Under the pieces are notes generated by a model. The model had not been told where the DNA came from. It saw nothing but the letters and a program-made list of their open reading frames with translations, and ran no database searches. Below are positions 1-8,210 of a stretch of 64,000 nucleotides of DNA, in pieces. Source of the DNA: Clostridia bacterium (GTDB lineage Bacteria > Bacillota > Clostridia > Oscillospirales > CAG-272); contig JAFVVP010000005.1 in NCBI GenBank assembly GCA_017502135.1, positions 116,811 to 180,810 on the forward strand, read 5' to 3'. Positions within the stretch are counted from its first letter, which is position 1. Every line of letters starts with the position of its first letter. The translations under genes were made by a program, and so were the position numbers.

Positions 1-1
1 C

Positions 2-1078
2 GGTAATTTCGTTCAGCGTGCAGAGCCTGCTATTATCGATAAATATGCACGCGCAGAAATGGCTCTCCGCGCAGGTGCGGATCTCGTTTTGGAACTGCCG
101 TTTCCATGGTGCGCGGCAAGCGCCGAATATTTTGCCAAAGCAGGAACCCACATCGCCGCCGCTCTGGCTGCTGACTCGCTTGCGTTCGGCGTCAACGCAG
201 CTGATACCGATGTTTTGTGGCGTTTTGCAGAGTTTTTCAACGCCCCCGAAACACAAAGTGAAATACAGCAACTCACCAACGAATCAGATCTATCCACAGG
301 CATCGCCGCCATTCGCGAAAAATGTCTAAAATCAAAGTTCGGAGATGTATCGAGCGAAATTCTGCACTCGCCGAATGACATACTTGCCGTTGAATATCTT
401 AGACAAATACTCAAAAACGCCTATTCACTCAAGCCCTGTATGCACAAGCGAGTAAGCACGGAAGACAACCCGAATTTCTTAGGTGCCACGGGAATCCGTA
501 CCCTCCTACACACACACGAACTTCCACGCGTGAAACAACACGTGCCTGATTATGTGTATGAGAAACTCTCCGATGTATTATCAACAGGGAATTGCGCTTT
601 CCCTGAAAAGTTTAGTGAGATTGCGTTTAATTCTCTCCGCATAAATCAGGCCCCGCAAAAAGAAAACGTTGCCGAAGGGAACGGTGGGCTCCTGGCCCGC
701 ATCTGCACCTCGGCAAATGAAGCTGTTTCTACTGACGAAATGCTCGAACGCGCAAAAACAAAAAAATACACAAACGCACGCATACGCCGCGTTTTATTGT
801 ATTATCTTTTGCGAATTACACCTGATATGCTTAATGATACGCCGCGTGTTGTGACCGTTCTCGCCGCAAATGAAACCGGATGTGCTTACCTTTCCGCGCA
901 GCGCAAATCCGATTCTATAACCCTTCTCACAAAGCCTGCAAATTACCGTTCACTTGACGAATATGCGCGTTTGCAGTACGAGCACACACAGCGCGCGGAT
1001 CGACTGTACACGCTGTGCCGACAAACAATTGTCCCTGCAGATTATTATATGAAAAAGAGCCCGTATATCAAAAAATAA
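2..1078 (+). CDS. tmcAL: tRNA(Met) cytidine acetate ligase TmcAL, 5' truncated by window edge
   Basis: The reading frame is open from base 2. The first visible residues, GNFVQRAEPAIIDKYARAEM, match the nucleotide-binding start region of the TmcAL/YlbM (DUF795) family, so only a short N-terminus is missing; 358 residues are visible. By family knowledge TmcAL uses ATP and acetate to make N4-acetylcytidine at the wobble base of elongator tRNA-Met in the cytoplasm. The central part carries the expected FLGATGIRTLL-like stretch and the C-terminus has the basic, helical character of the tRNA-binding part. The gene converges on tatD and shares a bidirectional terminator with it. Its promoter and true start lie outside the window. 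The identification is firm; the activity is inferred from homology. Confidence 0.9.
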   Translation, partial: GNFVQRAEPAIIDKYARAEMALRAGADLVLELPFPWCAASAEYFAKAGTHIAAALAADSLAFGVNAADTDVLWRFAEFFNAPETQSEIQQLTNESDLSTGIAAIREKCLKSKFGDVSSEILHSPNDILAVEYLRQILKNAYSLKPCMHKRVSTEDNPNFLGATGIRTLLHTHELPRVKQHVPDYVYEKLSDVLSTGNCAFPEKFSEIAFNSLRINQAPQKENVAEGNGGLLARICTSANEAVSTDEMLERAKTKKYTNARIRRVLLYYLLRITPDMLNDTPRVVTVLAANETGCAYLSAQRKSDSITLLTKPANYRSLDEYARLQYEHTQRADRLYTLCRQTIVPADYYMKKSPYIKK

Positions 1079-1104
1079 ACCTCCCGGCCGGGAGGTTTAT
1101 TTTT
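1070..1104. terminator. Bidirectional intrinsic terminator between tmcAL and tatD
   Basis: A perfect palindromic stem CCTCCCGGCCGGGAGG is flanked by an A-run on the left and a T-run on the right, so it can end transcription of the convergent tmcAL (plus) and tatD (minus) genes. Confidence 0.85.
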
Positions 1105-1892
1105 CATACTATACCAAACAACCGCAAGGCATTCTTCGTGGTAGCAACAGCCACCTCTTCATCAGGTCTTTCTTTCACAGACGCTATCGCGCGCACGATG
1201 TACGGAAGATACCCTGAATAATTGAGTTTCCCTCGGTGAGGCTCGGGCGGGAGATACGGCGCGTCCGTTTCAATCAAGATACGGTCAAGAGAAATGACCT
1301 CAGCCGTCTCGCGGAGATTACGGGCGTTTTTATAAGTGATCGGTCCGGCAAAGGAGATGTACCATCCTTTGTCAACAAGCTGGCGCGCCATCTCGGCACT
1401 GCCGCTGAAACTGTGGAGAACGCCCGAAACGTTCGGATGCGCTCTTAAAATGTCCATCGTATCGCCGTGCGCTTCACGGTCGTGAATGATTACGGGAAAC
1501 TTTAACTCTTCCGCAATGGACAGCTGAGCGTCAAAGATTTTCTTCTGCCGTTCTTTTTTGGAAACGTCCCAGTGGTAGTCGAGACCTATTTCGCCGACAG
1601 CAACGACCTTCGGGTGCCTACAAAGCGTGCGAATCTCGCAAAGTACATTCTCCAAATCAGCATCCGACACGTCGTGACTGTCGCTGGGGTGGAGGCCCGC
1701 CGCGACGTACAGGTGTGAAAACTTTTCTGCAAGAGCAATGCTTTCACGAACCGTATACGGTGAAGTACCGGCGTTCAAGATGGAATGCACACCGGCGTCA
1801 TAGGCATCGGCAATCGCTTTTTCTGCGCCGCCGGGATACTCCTCTTTGAAACGCGCATCAAAATAGTGCGCGTGCGAATCAAAGAATTCCAT
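1104..1892 (-). CDS. tatD: TatD family metal-dependent DNase/hydrolase
   Basis: 262 residues, the usual TatD length. Metal ligands of the amidohydrolase TIM barrel are visible: H7 and H9 in DSHAHYFD, the Glu of VGEIGLDYHW, His in HDREAH, His in VLHSFSG and Asp in ETDAPYLPP. Family members are cytoplasmic Mg-dependent nucleases or phosphoesterases implicated in DNA repair; the physiological substrate is uncertain. The start lies 9 bases after the metG stop and no strong Shine-Dalgarno is visible, so translation is probably coupled to metG. metG-tatD adjacency is the classical metS-yabD arrangement. Confidence 0.9.
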   Translation of the reverse strand: MEFFDSHAHYFDARFKEEYPGGAEKAIADAYDAGVHSILNAGTSPYTVRESIALAEKFSHLYVAAGLHPSDSHDVSDADLENVLCEIRTLCRHPKVVAVGEIGLDYHWDVSKKERQKKIFDAQLSIAEELKFPVIIHDREAHGDTMDILRAHPNVSGVLHSFSGSAEMARQLVDKGWYISFAGPITYKNARNLRETAEVISLDRILIETDAPYLPPEPHRGKLNYSGYLPYIVRAIASVKERPDEEVAVATTKNALRLFGIV

Positions 1893-1901
1893 ATGAGCTT
1901 A

Positions 1902-3854
1902 TCAGCGGACGCGCTCGCCGAGCGGGGTGTCCTCAGCGAGGAACACAACGCGGATCTGTTCTTCACCGGACGCGAGAATCATGCCGTTGCTCTCGATGCC
2001 GCAGAGAACCGCCGGCTTCAAGTTAGCAACAAGGATAATCTTCTTGCCGATGAGATCCTCGGGCTCATAGAATTTCGCGATTCCGGAAACAACCTGACGT
2101 TTCTCATACCCGAGATCAATTTGGAGTTTCAAGAGTTTCTTTGCTTTCGGCACTTTTTCGCAAGAAATTACCTGCGCGGTGCGCAGTTCAACGCCCATAA
2201 AATCTTCGATACCGATCTGGGCTACGCCTTCCGGCTTCTGAGCGTTTTTTTCTGCAGCTTCAAGAGCAGCCTGTTTTGCAGCAATTTCCGCGTTAATCTC
2301 TTCCATCATTTTCTTTTCATCAATGCGGGCAAACAAAGGCGTCGCCTCGCCGACGGACGTACCGGAGACAGTTGCACCGAACTTTAGAAGGGAATCGTAA
2401 TCGGTATCCGAAGCGCCGATCTGCGCATAAATGGATTTAGCGGTGGAAGGCATTACGGGCTCAAGGAGAATTGCCGCTATGCGGATGCACTCAAGCAGAT
2501 TGTACATTACCGTACCGAGGCGCGGGAGGGAAGCCTCATCCTTCGCCAAAGCCCAAGGCGTCGTCTCGTCAATATACTTGTTGGTGCGGCGGAGAAGTGC
2601 AACGACCGCCTCAATTGCATCGGCAATGTGGTAGGTGTCCATCCGGGCGGTGAATTCCGCAACCGTGGAAAGCGCCAGCGCTTTCAGTTCAGCATCCGTT
2701 CCTTCGTCACCTTGCGGCGCGGGAATAACGCCGTCAAAATATTTTTTCGTCATCGCAACGGTACGGCTGACGAGATTTCCGAGATTGTTAGCGAGATCCG
2801 TATTGTAACGGTTGATAACATTCTCATAAGTGATCGTGCCATCGTTTGCGTAAGGCATTTCGGCGAGTGCATAGTAGCGTACGGCGTCCACAGAAAAACG
2901 CTCAGCGAGCTCGTCCGCATAGATTACGTTGCCACGGGATTTACTCATCTTGTCAGCACCCGCGATAAACCACGGATGTCCGAAGATGCTCTTCGGAAGC
3001 GGCAGATCGAGCGACATGAGAAAGATCGGCCAGTAGATCGCGTGGAAACGGACGATATCCTTGCCGATAATGTGAACGTCGGCCGGCCAGTTATTTTTGT
3101 ACAAATCCGGCTGCTCGGGATTTTCCGGATCGTAGCCGAGAGCTGTAATATAGTTCGTGAGCGCATCGAGCCAAACGTAAACGACGTGATCGGGATCAAA
3201 ATCAACAGGAATGCCCCATTTGAAAGAGGTGCGGGAAACGCAGAGATCCTGAAGCCCCGGCTTCAAGAAATTGTTGATCATTTCCTTTTTGCGGGATTCA
3301 GGCTGCAAAAATTCCGGATGCGTATCGAAGTGCTCCATGAGACGATCGGCGTACTTGCTCATGCGGAAGAAGTACGCTTCTTCTTTTGCTTTCTTCACCT
3401 CACGGCCGCAGTCGGGGCATTTACCGTCCGCAAGCTGGGTATCGGTAAAGAAAGATTCACACGGCGTGCAGTACCAGCCTTCGTAGTGTCCTTTATAGAT
3501 ATCACCTTTGTCGTACATCTTCTTGAACATCCGGGCAACAGCCTTTTCATGGTGCTCGTCCGTCGTACGGATAAAGTGATCGTAGGTCGTGTCCATCAGA
3601 TCCCAGATTCTGCGAATCTCGCCCGCAACGGAGTCTACGTATTCCTTAGGCGTAATTCCGGCCTCAAGGGCGCGGTTTTCGATTTTCTGGCCGTGCTCGT
3701 CAGTGCCGGTAACGAAATGCACGTCGTATCCTCTCTGGCGCTTGTAGCGCGCGATAGCATCGGTCATAATGATTTCATATGTGTTGCCGAAATGCGGTTT
3801 GGAGGAGGCATAGGCGATCGCTGTCGTAATATAAAACTTTTCTTTCGTCGGCAT
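1902..3854 (-). CDS. metG: Methionyl-tRNA synthetase with C-terminal tRNA-binding domain
   Basis: About 650 residues. Class I signature 1 is seen near residue 20 (KPHFGNTYEI), a zinc knuckle CTPC...CPDCG near 130-155, and the KMSKS loop as DKMSKSRGN near residue 300. A C-terminal EMAP/Trbp111-like domain (from about residue 545, IEDFMGVELRTAQV) provides tRNA binding and dimerisation. The enzyme charges tRNA-Met in the cytoplasm. Two in-frame ATGs lie 6 bases apart; the GGAGAG sequence is better spaced for the second, which I chose (the other gives an end at 3860). The leader after the promoter is only about 70 bases with one small hairpin, so I see no room for a T-box or SAM riboswitch. Confidence 0.96.
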   Translation of the reverse strand: MPTKEKFYITTAIAYASSKPHFGNTYEIIMTDAIARYKRQRGYDVHFVTGTDEHGQKIENRALEAGITPKEYVDSVAGEIRRIWDLMDTTYDHFIRTTDEHHEKAVARMFKKMYDKGDIYKGHYEGWYCTPCESFFTDTQLADGKCPDCGREVKKAKEEAYFFRMSKYADRLMEHFDTHPEFLQPESRKKEMINNFLKPGLQDLCVSRTSFKWGIPVDFDPDHVVYVWLDALTNYITALGYDPENPEQPDLYKNNWPADVHIIGKDIVRFHAIYWPIFLMSLDLPLPKSIFGHPWFIAGADKMSKSRGNVIYADELAERFSVDAVRYYALAEMPYANDGTITYENVINRYNTDLANNLGNLVSRTVAMTKKYFDGVIPAPQGDEGTDAELKALALSTVAEFTARMDTYHIADAIEAVVALLRRTNKYIDETTPWALAKDEASLPRLGTVMYNLLECIRIAAILLEPVMPSTAKSIYAQIGASDTDYDSLLKFGATVSGTSVGEATPLFARIDEKKMMEEINAEIAAKQAALEAAEKNAQKPEGVAQIGIEDFMGVELRTAQVISCEKVPKAKKLLKLQIDLGYEKRQVVSGIAKFYEPEDLIGKKIILVANLKPAVLCGIESNGMILASGEEQIRVVFLAEDTPLGERVR

Positions 3855-3935
3855 ATTCATTCTCTCCGTGTAGTCTCAAGTTGAATGATTTGCAGCGGAA
3901 ACGTTTCTCAGTTTCCACAACTCTTATTATATCTT

Positions 3936-3964
3936 ATTATATCAAAGTTTCCGTTTGTTTACAA
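3936..3964 (-). promoter_or_regulatory. Sigma-A promoter of metG-tatD with tandem -10
   Basis: On the minus strand TTGTAA, a 17-base spacer and TATAAT are followed at once by a second TATAAT (TATAATAAGATATAAT). The expected start point lies about 65-70 bases before metG. Confidence 0.7.
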
Positions 3965-3981
3965 TAGGAAGGCGCGGATTT

Positions 3982-4872
3982 TCACTGATTTTCTTCAGCA
4001 GCCAAATACTGCTTGTAGAACACACCTTTCGAAACGCCGCGTGCTTTGGCGGCAGCTTTAATTGCATCCATTCTCTCCATACCGGAACTCATAAGAACAG
4101 ACACGTGCTCAAAAGGATCTCCCGGGTAATCGTCAGTAAGTGCGTCATCAGAGGCACCTTCGATCACAAGAACGTATTCGCCGCGCGGCTCGTTATTTTC
4201 GTACAACTGCACAGCCCCTGAGAGCGTGGTACGGATGACTTCTTCGTTTAGCTTTGTGATCTCGCGGCAAAGGGAAATGCGGCGCTCACCCATAGAGGTA
4301 AAGAGATCTTCAAGTGTGCGTTTCAGCTTATGCGGTGCTTCGTAAAGGATAATCGTCCTCACTTCCTTGGATAAGAGGGAAATGCGTTCGCGGCGTTCAC
4401 TTTTGCTGGGGGGTAAAAAACCTTCAAACACAAAACGGCGCGTAGGCAACCCGGACATAGAGAGCGCCGTAACCGCGGCACACGCTCCAGGGATAGACGA
4501 TACAGGAACACCGCGTTCTGCCGAGAGCGCCACGATATCCTCACCGGGATCACTGATGGCAGGCGTGCCTGCATCGGTGATCAGTGCACACGATTCACCG
4601 CCGAGAAGACGCCCGACGATTTCCTCGCCTCGCTCGCGCTTGTTATGCTCGTGGTAACTGACAAACGGTTTTGAGATGCCATAGCGCTGAAGAAGCATGC
4701 CGGAATTCCGTGTATCTTCCGCCGCTACAAAATCGACACCCGCCAGCACCTTTAATGCCCGCTCGGTAATGTCGGACAGATTGCCGATGGGGGTGGCCAC
4801 AAGATAAAGGACCCCACCGAGGACGCGGTTTTTCTCCGACTCGGAATCCGTACGGATCGGATGATCGTTCAT
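3982..4872 (-). CDS. rsmI: 16S rRNA (cytidine-1402-2'-O)-methyltransferase RsmI
   Basis: 296 residues of the tetrapyrrole-methylase fold. The SAM-binding N-terminal motif LYLVATPIGNLSDITERAL, the AAEDTRNS motif and the GTPAISDPG loop are diagnostic for RsmI. It 2'-O-methylates C1402 in the ribosomal P site. The ATG start overlaps the trmN6 stop as ATGA and is preceded by GGAGGA at 5-base spacing, so the two are translationally coupled. The pair trmN6-rsmI corresponds to yabB-yabC in Bacillus; yazA (a GIY-YIG protein), found between them there, is absent here. Confidence 0.95.
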   Translation of the reverse strand: MNDHPIRTDSESEKNRVLGGVLYLVATPIGNLSDITERALKVLAGVDFVAAEDTRNSGMLLQRYGISKPFVSYHEHNKRERGEEIVGRLLGGESCALITDAGTPAISDPGEDIVALSAERGVPVSSIPGACAAVTALSMSGLPTRRFVFEGFLPPSKSERRERISLLSKEVRTIILYEAPHKLKRTLEDLFTSMGERRISLCREITKLNEEVIRTTLSGAVQLYENNEPRGEYVLVIEGASDDALTDDYPGDPFEHVSVLMSSGMERMDAIKAAAKARGVSKGVFYKQYLAAEENQ

Positions 4873-5672
4873 GCTCTTCCTCCTTTACGGCTTTCAAAAA
4901 GAAACTCCATTGAAAACGTATCGTAAATGTGCGCCATTGATTCAGTATAAACGCGATTGGCGCGACTTTGGTAAATAATAAGCGGCGGTGCCTGAATTAA
5001 AGACGGGGAGGCGTCTTTTTTTGATTCAATAAGCACAAGACAGGGACGGCTTTCGACGTCCGGATACACGGTTACCATTCGCTTTGGTTCAAGATGTACA
5101 TCACGCAATGCAGAGATGAGTTCCGGCAACCGATCGGGTCGAAAAACTGTGTAGAACAAACCGCCCGTCATAAGAAGGCGTGATGCGGCGGCACAAAAGT
5201 CACGGATCGTGCCGTTGCATTCCCGCCGCGCGATCTCCATACGGTCGTCAGCGCTCGAAACGCCTGCGCCTTTTACCATATAAGGCGGATTGGAGATAAC
5301 GGCAGAAACAGCGCCGCCTGTATCGGCCTGGGTTAATTCACGGACGTCTTTGTTTAAAACGGACACACGCGCCTGAAGATTATTAAGCGCCGCATTCCTT
5401 TGAATAAGATCGCAAAACGGCTCCTGTATCTCAACAGCAAATGCGCTCTTGTATTTATCGCGTGCAAGACAGAGGAGGGATGCCACACCCGTACCGCTTC
5501 CCAAATCCACAACGGACGAGGAGGGTATTGGCTTCGCAAAAGCAGAAAGGAGGTAAGCGTCCGTTCCAAAAGTCAGCCCGCCTGTTTTTTGTATCAGCGA
5601 GAGGTTTTCGTTGATCTCATCAAGGCGCTCATCGTCTTTTAAAATAACTTTATTATCCGCAATTTTCTCCAT
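4869..5672 (-). CDS. trmN6: tRNA1(Val) (adenine-37-N6)-methyltransferase-like protein
   Basis: 267 residues with a Rossmann SAM-binding motif VVDLGSGTGVASLL and the catalytic NPPY motif (ISNPPYMVKG) of N6-adenine methyltransferases. It is the YabB/YfiC family, whose E. coli member methylates A37 of tRNA1(Val); the substrate here is inferred. The frame extends upstream to a TTG at 5708, but that lies inside the ferredoxin terminator and has no ribosome site, whereas the ATG at 5672 follows AAGGCGGTG. The stop overlaps rsmI by ATGA. Confidence 0.85.
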   Translation of the reverse strand: MEKIADNKVILKDDERLDEINENLSLIQKTGGLTFGTDAYLLSAFAKPIPSSSVVDLGSGTGVASLLCLARDKYKSAFAVEIQEPFCDLIQRNAALNNLQARVSVLNKDVRELTQADTGGAVSAVISNPPYMVKGAGVSSADDRMEIARRECNGTIRDFCAAASRLLMTGGLFYTVFRPDRLPELISALRDVHLEPKRMVTVYPDVESRPCLVLIESKKDASPSLIQAPPLIIYQSRANRVYTESMAHIYDTFSMEFLFESRKGGRA

Positions 5673-5701
5673 ATGCACCGCCTTAGCATAAAATCCTGAA
5701 A

Positions 5702-5737
5702 ATAACAAAAAACGCGCACGAGGCGCGCTTTTGTTAT
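5702..5737 (-). terminator. Intrinsic terminator after ferredoxin
   Basis: Read on the minus strand, an A-rich arm plus GCGCGC, a short loop and GCGCG are followed by T6. It separates the ferredoxin transcript from trmN6-rsmI. Confidence 0.75.
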
Positions 5738-5755
5738 GTAGACGACAAACTGAAA

Positions 5756-5926
5756 TTATTCAGCTGCGGGAGCATCTACAGGGCATGCGCCTGCACAAGC
5801 GCCGCACTCGATGCATTCGTCTGCATTGATGACGTACTTGCCGTCTTTTTCGGTAATGCACTCAACAGGGCATTCGCTTGCGCAAGCGCCGCAGCCGATG
5901 CATTCATCAGAAATCTTGTAAGCCAT
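5756..5926 (-). CDS. Small 2[4Fe-4S] ferredoxin (56 aa)
   Basis: A 56-residue protein starting MAYKISDECIGCGACASECP and ending CPVDAPAAE. It holds two classic CxxCxxCxxxCP clusters (CIGCGACASECP and CIECGACAGACP), i.e. a clostridial-type low-potential two-electron ferredoxin. A strong GGAGGTG ribosome site lies 6 bases before the ATG, with its own promoter and terminator, so it is probably a highly expressed single-gene transcript. Likely partners in an anaerobe are pyruvate:ferredoxin oxidoreductase and the hydrogenase at the right end of this window (inference). It interrupts the conserved ricT-trmN6 neighbourhood. Confidence 0.95.
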   Translation of the reverse strand: MAYKISDECIGCGACASECPVECITEKDGKYVINADECIECGACAGACPVDAPAAE

Positions 5927-5958
5927 TTGAAGCACCTCCGATTTATTAGATTGATACT

Positions 5959-5986
5959 ATTGTAGCACAAAAAAATGAAAAAGCAA
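5959..5986 (-). promoter_or_regulatory. Ferredoxin promoter
   Basis: TTGCTT, a 16-base T-rich spacer and TACAAT on the minus strand, with the TG of GTGC just upstream of the -10. The leader is about 25-30 bases. Confidence 0.6.
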
Positions 5987-6081
5987 TCGTTTTTCAAAAA
6001 AATGTTGAAAATTGATGCGATAAATCTTTCACTCATCTGCCAAAATACGCGCAAATAACCTTACGAGCGGAAAACTTATTC

Positions 6082-6984
6082 CTACTCCGCCTTTTTATTG
6101 CCGGATTTTCCCTGTCCTCGCTCCGGTGTTTTGAGAACGGTAACAGTATCTCTGTGGAAACTTCTGTAGATCGTATTGCCTTGTTTGTCAACAAGCGCAA
6201 TTTTCAGCATGCCCGTGAGAGGCGTGATCTCTGCTACCGTACCGACACCATCGTCCGTTTTCACACGGCTGCCGACCGGCGGAGTAAGGCGAAGTTCCTC
6301 TTCATAAGCTTGGTATTCGTAATTGAGGCAGCACATAAGACGTCCGCAGGTACCGGAAATTTTCGCGGAATTGAGGGAAAGATTCTGCTCTTTCGCCATT
6401 TTTATAGAAACCTGCGCAAAATCGGACAAGAACGTGGAGCAGCAGAAGGGACGCCCGCAGATGCCGATACCGCCCATCATTTTCGCCTCGTCTCGAATAC
6501 CGATCTGTCTGAGTTCGATACGGGTGCGGAAGACAGACGCAAGATCCTTTACGAGTTCACGGAAATCGACACGTCCTTCCGCAGAAAAGTAGAAAAGAAG
6601 TTTATTGTTATCGAACGTATATTCCGCATCGATCAGTTTCATTTCCAGCTTGTGATCGCGAATTTTCTCAAGGCATACATCAAAAGCGTTCTTTTCAAGT
6701 TGCACGTTCGCTTCGTGGCGCTCGATATCCTGCTTTGTCGCAATACGGATCACAGGACGAAGCGGCGGTACAATCTCAAACGTCGGAACGGTCTTATTGC
6801 CGCAAGTCGACACGCCGTACTCAGTGCCGCGTGCCGTTTCAACGATCACCGGCGTTTCTGCCTCAATGCGAAACTTGCCCGGAGAGAAGTAATATACCTT
6901 CCCCGTATCCCGAAAACGGACACCAACGACTTCCGTCGTTTCCGGAGAACCGAAATTCTGGTGCATTCTGTTATCTTGTGCCAT
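6082..6984 (-). CDS. ricT: RicT/YaaT PSP1-domain protein
   Basis: 300 residues of the PSP1 C-terminal family. Cysteine signatures CGRPFCCSTFL and CGRLMCCLNYEYQ are visible near residues 165-215; in Bacillus RicT the conserved cysteines help hold the [4Fe-4S] clusters of the RicA-RicF-RicT complex. That complex acts with RNase Y in mRNA maturation and influences sporulation and competence. holB-ricT is the usual arrangement (54-base gap here). The only good Shine-Dalgarno (AAAGGA) is 22 bases from the ATG with a small hairpin in between. RicA and RicF are not encoded in this window. Confidence 0.93.
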   Translation of the reverse strand: MAQDNRMHQNFGSPETTEVVGVRFRDTGKVYYFSPGKFRIEAETPVIVETARGTEYGVSTCGNKTVPTFEIVPPLRPVIRIATKQDIERHEANVQLEKNAFDVCLEKIRDHKLEMKLIDAEYTFDNNKLLFYFSAEGRVDFRELVKDLASVFRTRIELRQIGIRDEAKMMGGIGICGRPFCCSTFLSDFAQVSIKMAKEQNLSLNSAKISGTCGRLMCCLNYEYQAYEEELRLTPPVGSRVKTDDGVGTVAEITPLTGMLKIALVDKQGNTIYRSFHRDTVTVLKTPERGQGKSGNKKAE

Positions 6985-7038
6985 AAATTTATACGATTGA
7001 ATCGTTTCCTTTCTGGTAATTCTTATCGCTGAGAGAAA

Positions 7039-8076
7039 TCAGTGTTTATTCATAAAAAGAGAGACAAAGATTGGCTGAATCGTTCCGTTTGCGAGGATAT
7101 CCCCGCGTGCTGCCATAACGTCATCGGATGCCAGAACGATCCGTTCAAGAGAAACCTTGTCCGTTACAGCCCTGCATTCATCAGCGGTGCCGTAAAACAA
7201 AGGAGGAACGGCGGCGCTTTTTTTGACAGCCGCAAGATCGCGAAGAGCTGTAGCCGCGAGACGCAAAAGCTCTGCTGCATCACCTCGCTCTTTCGGAATC
7301 GTCTTCAATAAACCGATCACCGTCTCAGAAGAAGGGAAAAACAATTGCGAGACAATAAGGCGAGCGTTTTCGCGAAGTGCAAAAGTTTCGGCACAAACCG
7401 GATCATCCGCCGAAAGAAGTGATTCCGCCTTCCCGACGGCTCCTTCGCCGGCGATAACCGCCTCGGAGAATTTCTTCGGCTCTCGATCCGCAAGCGACTT
7501 ATAGAACGGTTTGCTTTTCAGAAATGCCGCAATCTCGTCTACCGAAAAAGTCTGCATCCGAAACACGGGTGCACGGCTGCGAATCGTTTCAAGAAGCGCC
7601 GTTGCGTTTTTTGTCAGAAGGATAAACACGACGTACGGCGGCGGATCTTCTAAGGAAAGAAGAAGTGCGTTCTGTGCCTCTTCCGTCATCGTTTCCGCAT
7701 TTTCTATGATATATACTTTTTTCTCATTTTCGTTTGGTGCAATCCATAAATCCTCTCTGAGTCTGCGGATTGTGCTCACGCCCATCGTTGCGCGATCTTC
7801 ATCGCGGCGGATGTATTGTACGTCAGGGGAAATCCGCCCCGTAATTTTGCGGCACGAAAGACATCTGCCGCAAGGCAGAGGAAATGCGGAATCGGACTTG
7901 TTTTCGCAGGAAAGGGCAGCACTCACCGCTTCAGCGGCGGTATGTTTTCCGGATCCTTCAGGGCCTTCAATAATGTACGCATGGCCGAAGCGGTTCAAAA
8001 GAATATCGCTGCCCACAACCGTGCGGAAATGATCGTTTCCGTACAGCAGGGGAAAAAGTAATCGCTGCGTACGCAT
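7039..8076 (-). CDS. holB: DNA polymerase III delta' subunit
   Basis: 345 residues, AAA+ clamp-loader type. The Walker A site is GPEGSGKHT, followed by a four-Cys zinc module (an isolated Cys, then CGRCLSC) and the sensor-like LLSLEDPPPYVVFILLT and IRSRAPVFRM segments. It works in the clamp-loader complex of the replisome. I chose the ATG at 8076 because GGAGGAGG lies 5 bases before it; an upstream TTG at 8091 would sit inside that site. It forms a probable operon with ricT. The tmk gene normally upstream is absent, as the next gene is divergent. Confidence 0.9.
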   Translation of the reverse strand: MRTQRLLFPLLYGNDHFRTVVGSDILLNRFGHAYIIEGPEGSGKHTAAEAVSAALSCENKSDSAFPLPCGRCLSCRKITGRISPDVQYIRRDEDRATMGVSTIRRLREDLWIAPNENEKKVYIIENAETMTEEAQNALLLSLEDPPPYVVFILLTKNATALLETIRSRAPVFRMQTFSVDEIAAFLKSKPFYKSLADREPKKFSEAVIAGEGAVGKAESLLSADDPVCAETFALRENARLIVSQLFFPSSETVIGLLKTIPKERGDAAELLRLAATALRDLAAVKKSAAVPPLFYGTADECRAVTDKVSLERIVLASDDVMAARGDILANGTIQPIFVSLFMNKH

Positions 8077-8210
8077 AAAAGCCTCCTCCAAACGAAACTA
8101 TGCGCCTATACATGCACACAGAATATTATATCAAATCAATACGATTCTGTCAAATGAAATCACGAATTCAGAAAAAACGATTGTTTACGCCAATCGTAAC
8201 GGGTGAGCAA

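Noticed and set aside
2628-3884. A 418-codon frame antisense to metG
   Set aside because: The opposite strand encodes an intact methionyl-tRNA synthetase; this frame shows no motif or start signal.
3855-3935. Possible SAM riboswitch or T-box in the metG leader
   Set aside because: The leader is only about 70 bases with one 6-bp hairpin; neither the T-box sequence nor a SAM aptamer fits.
5673-5708. An N-terminal extension of trmN6 to a TTG
   Set aside because: The extension lies in the ferredoxin terminator and lacks a ribosome site, while the ATG at 5672 has one.
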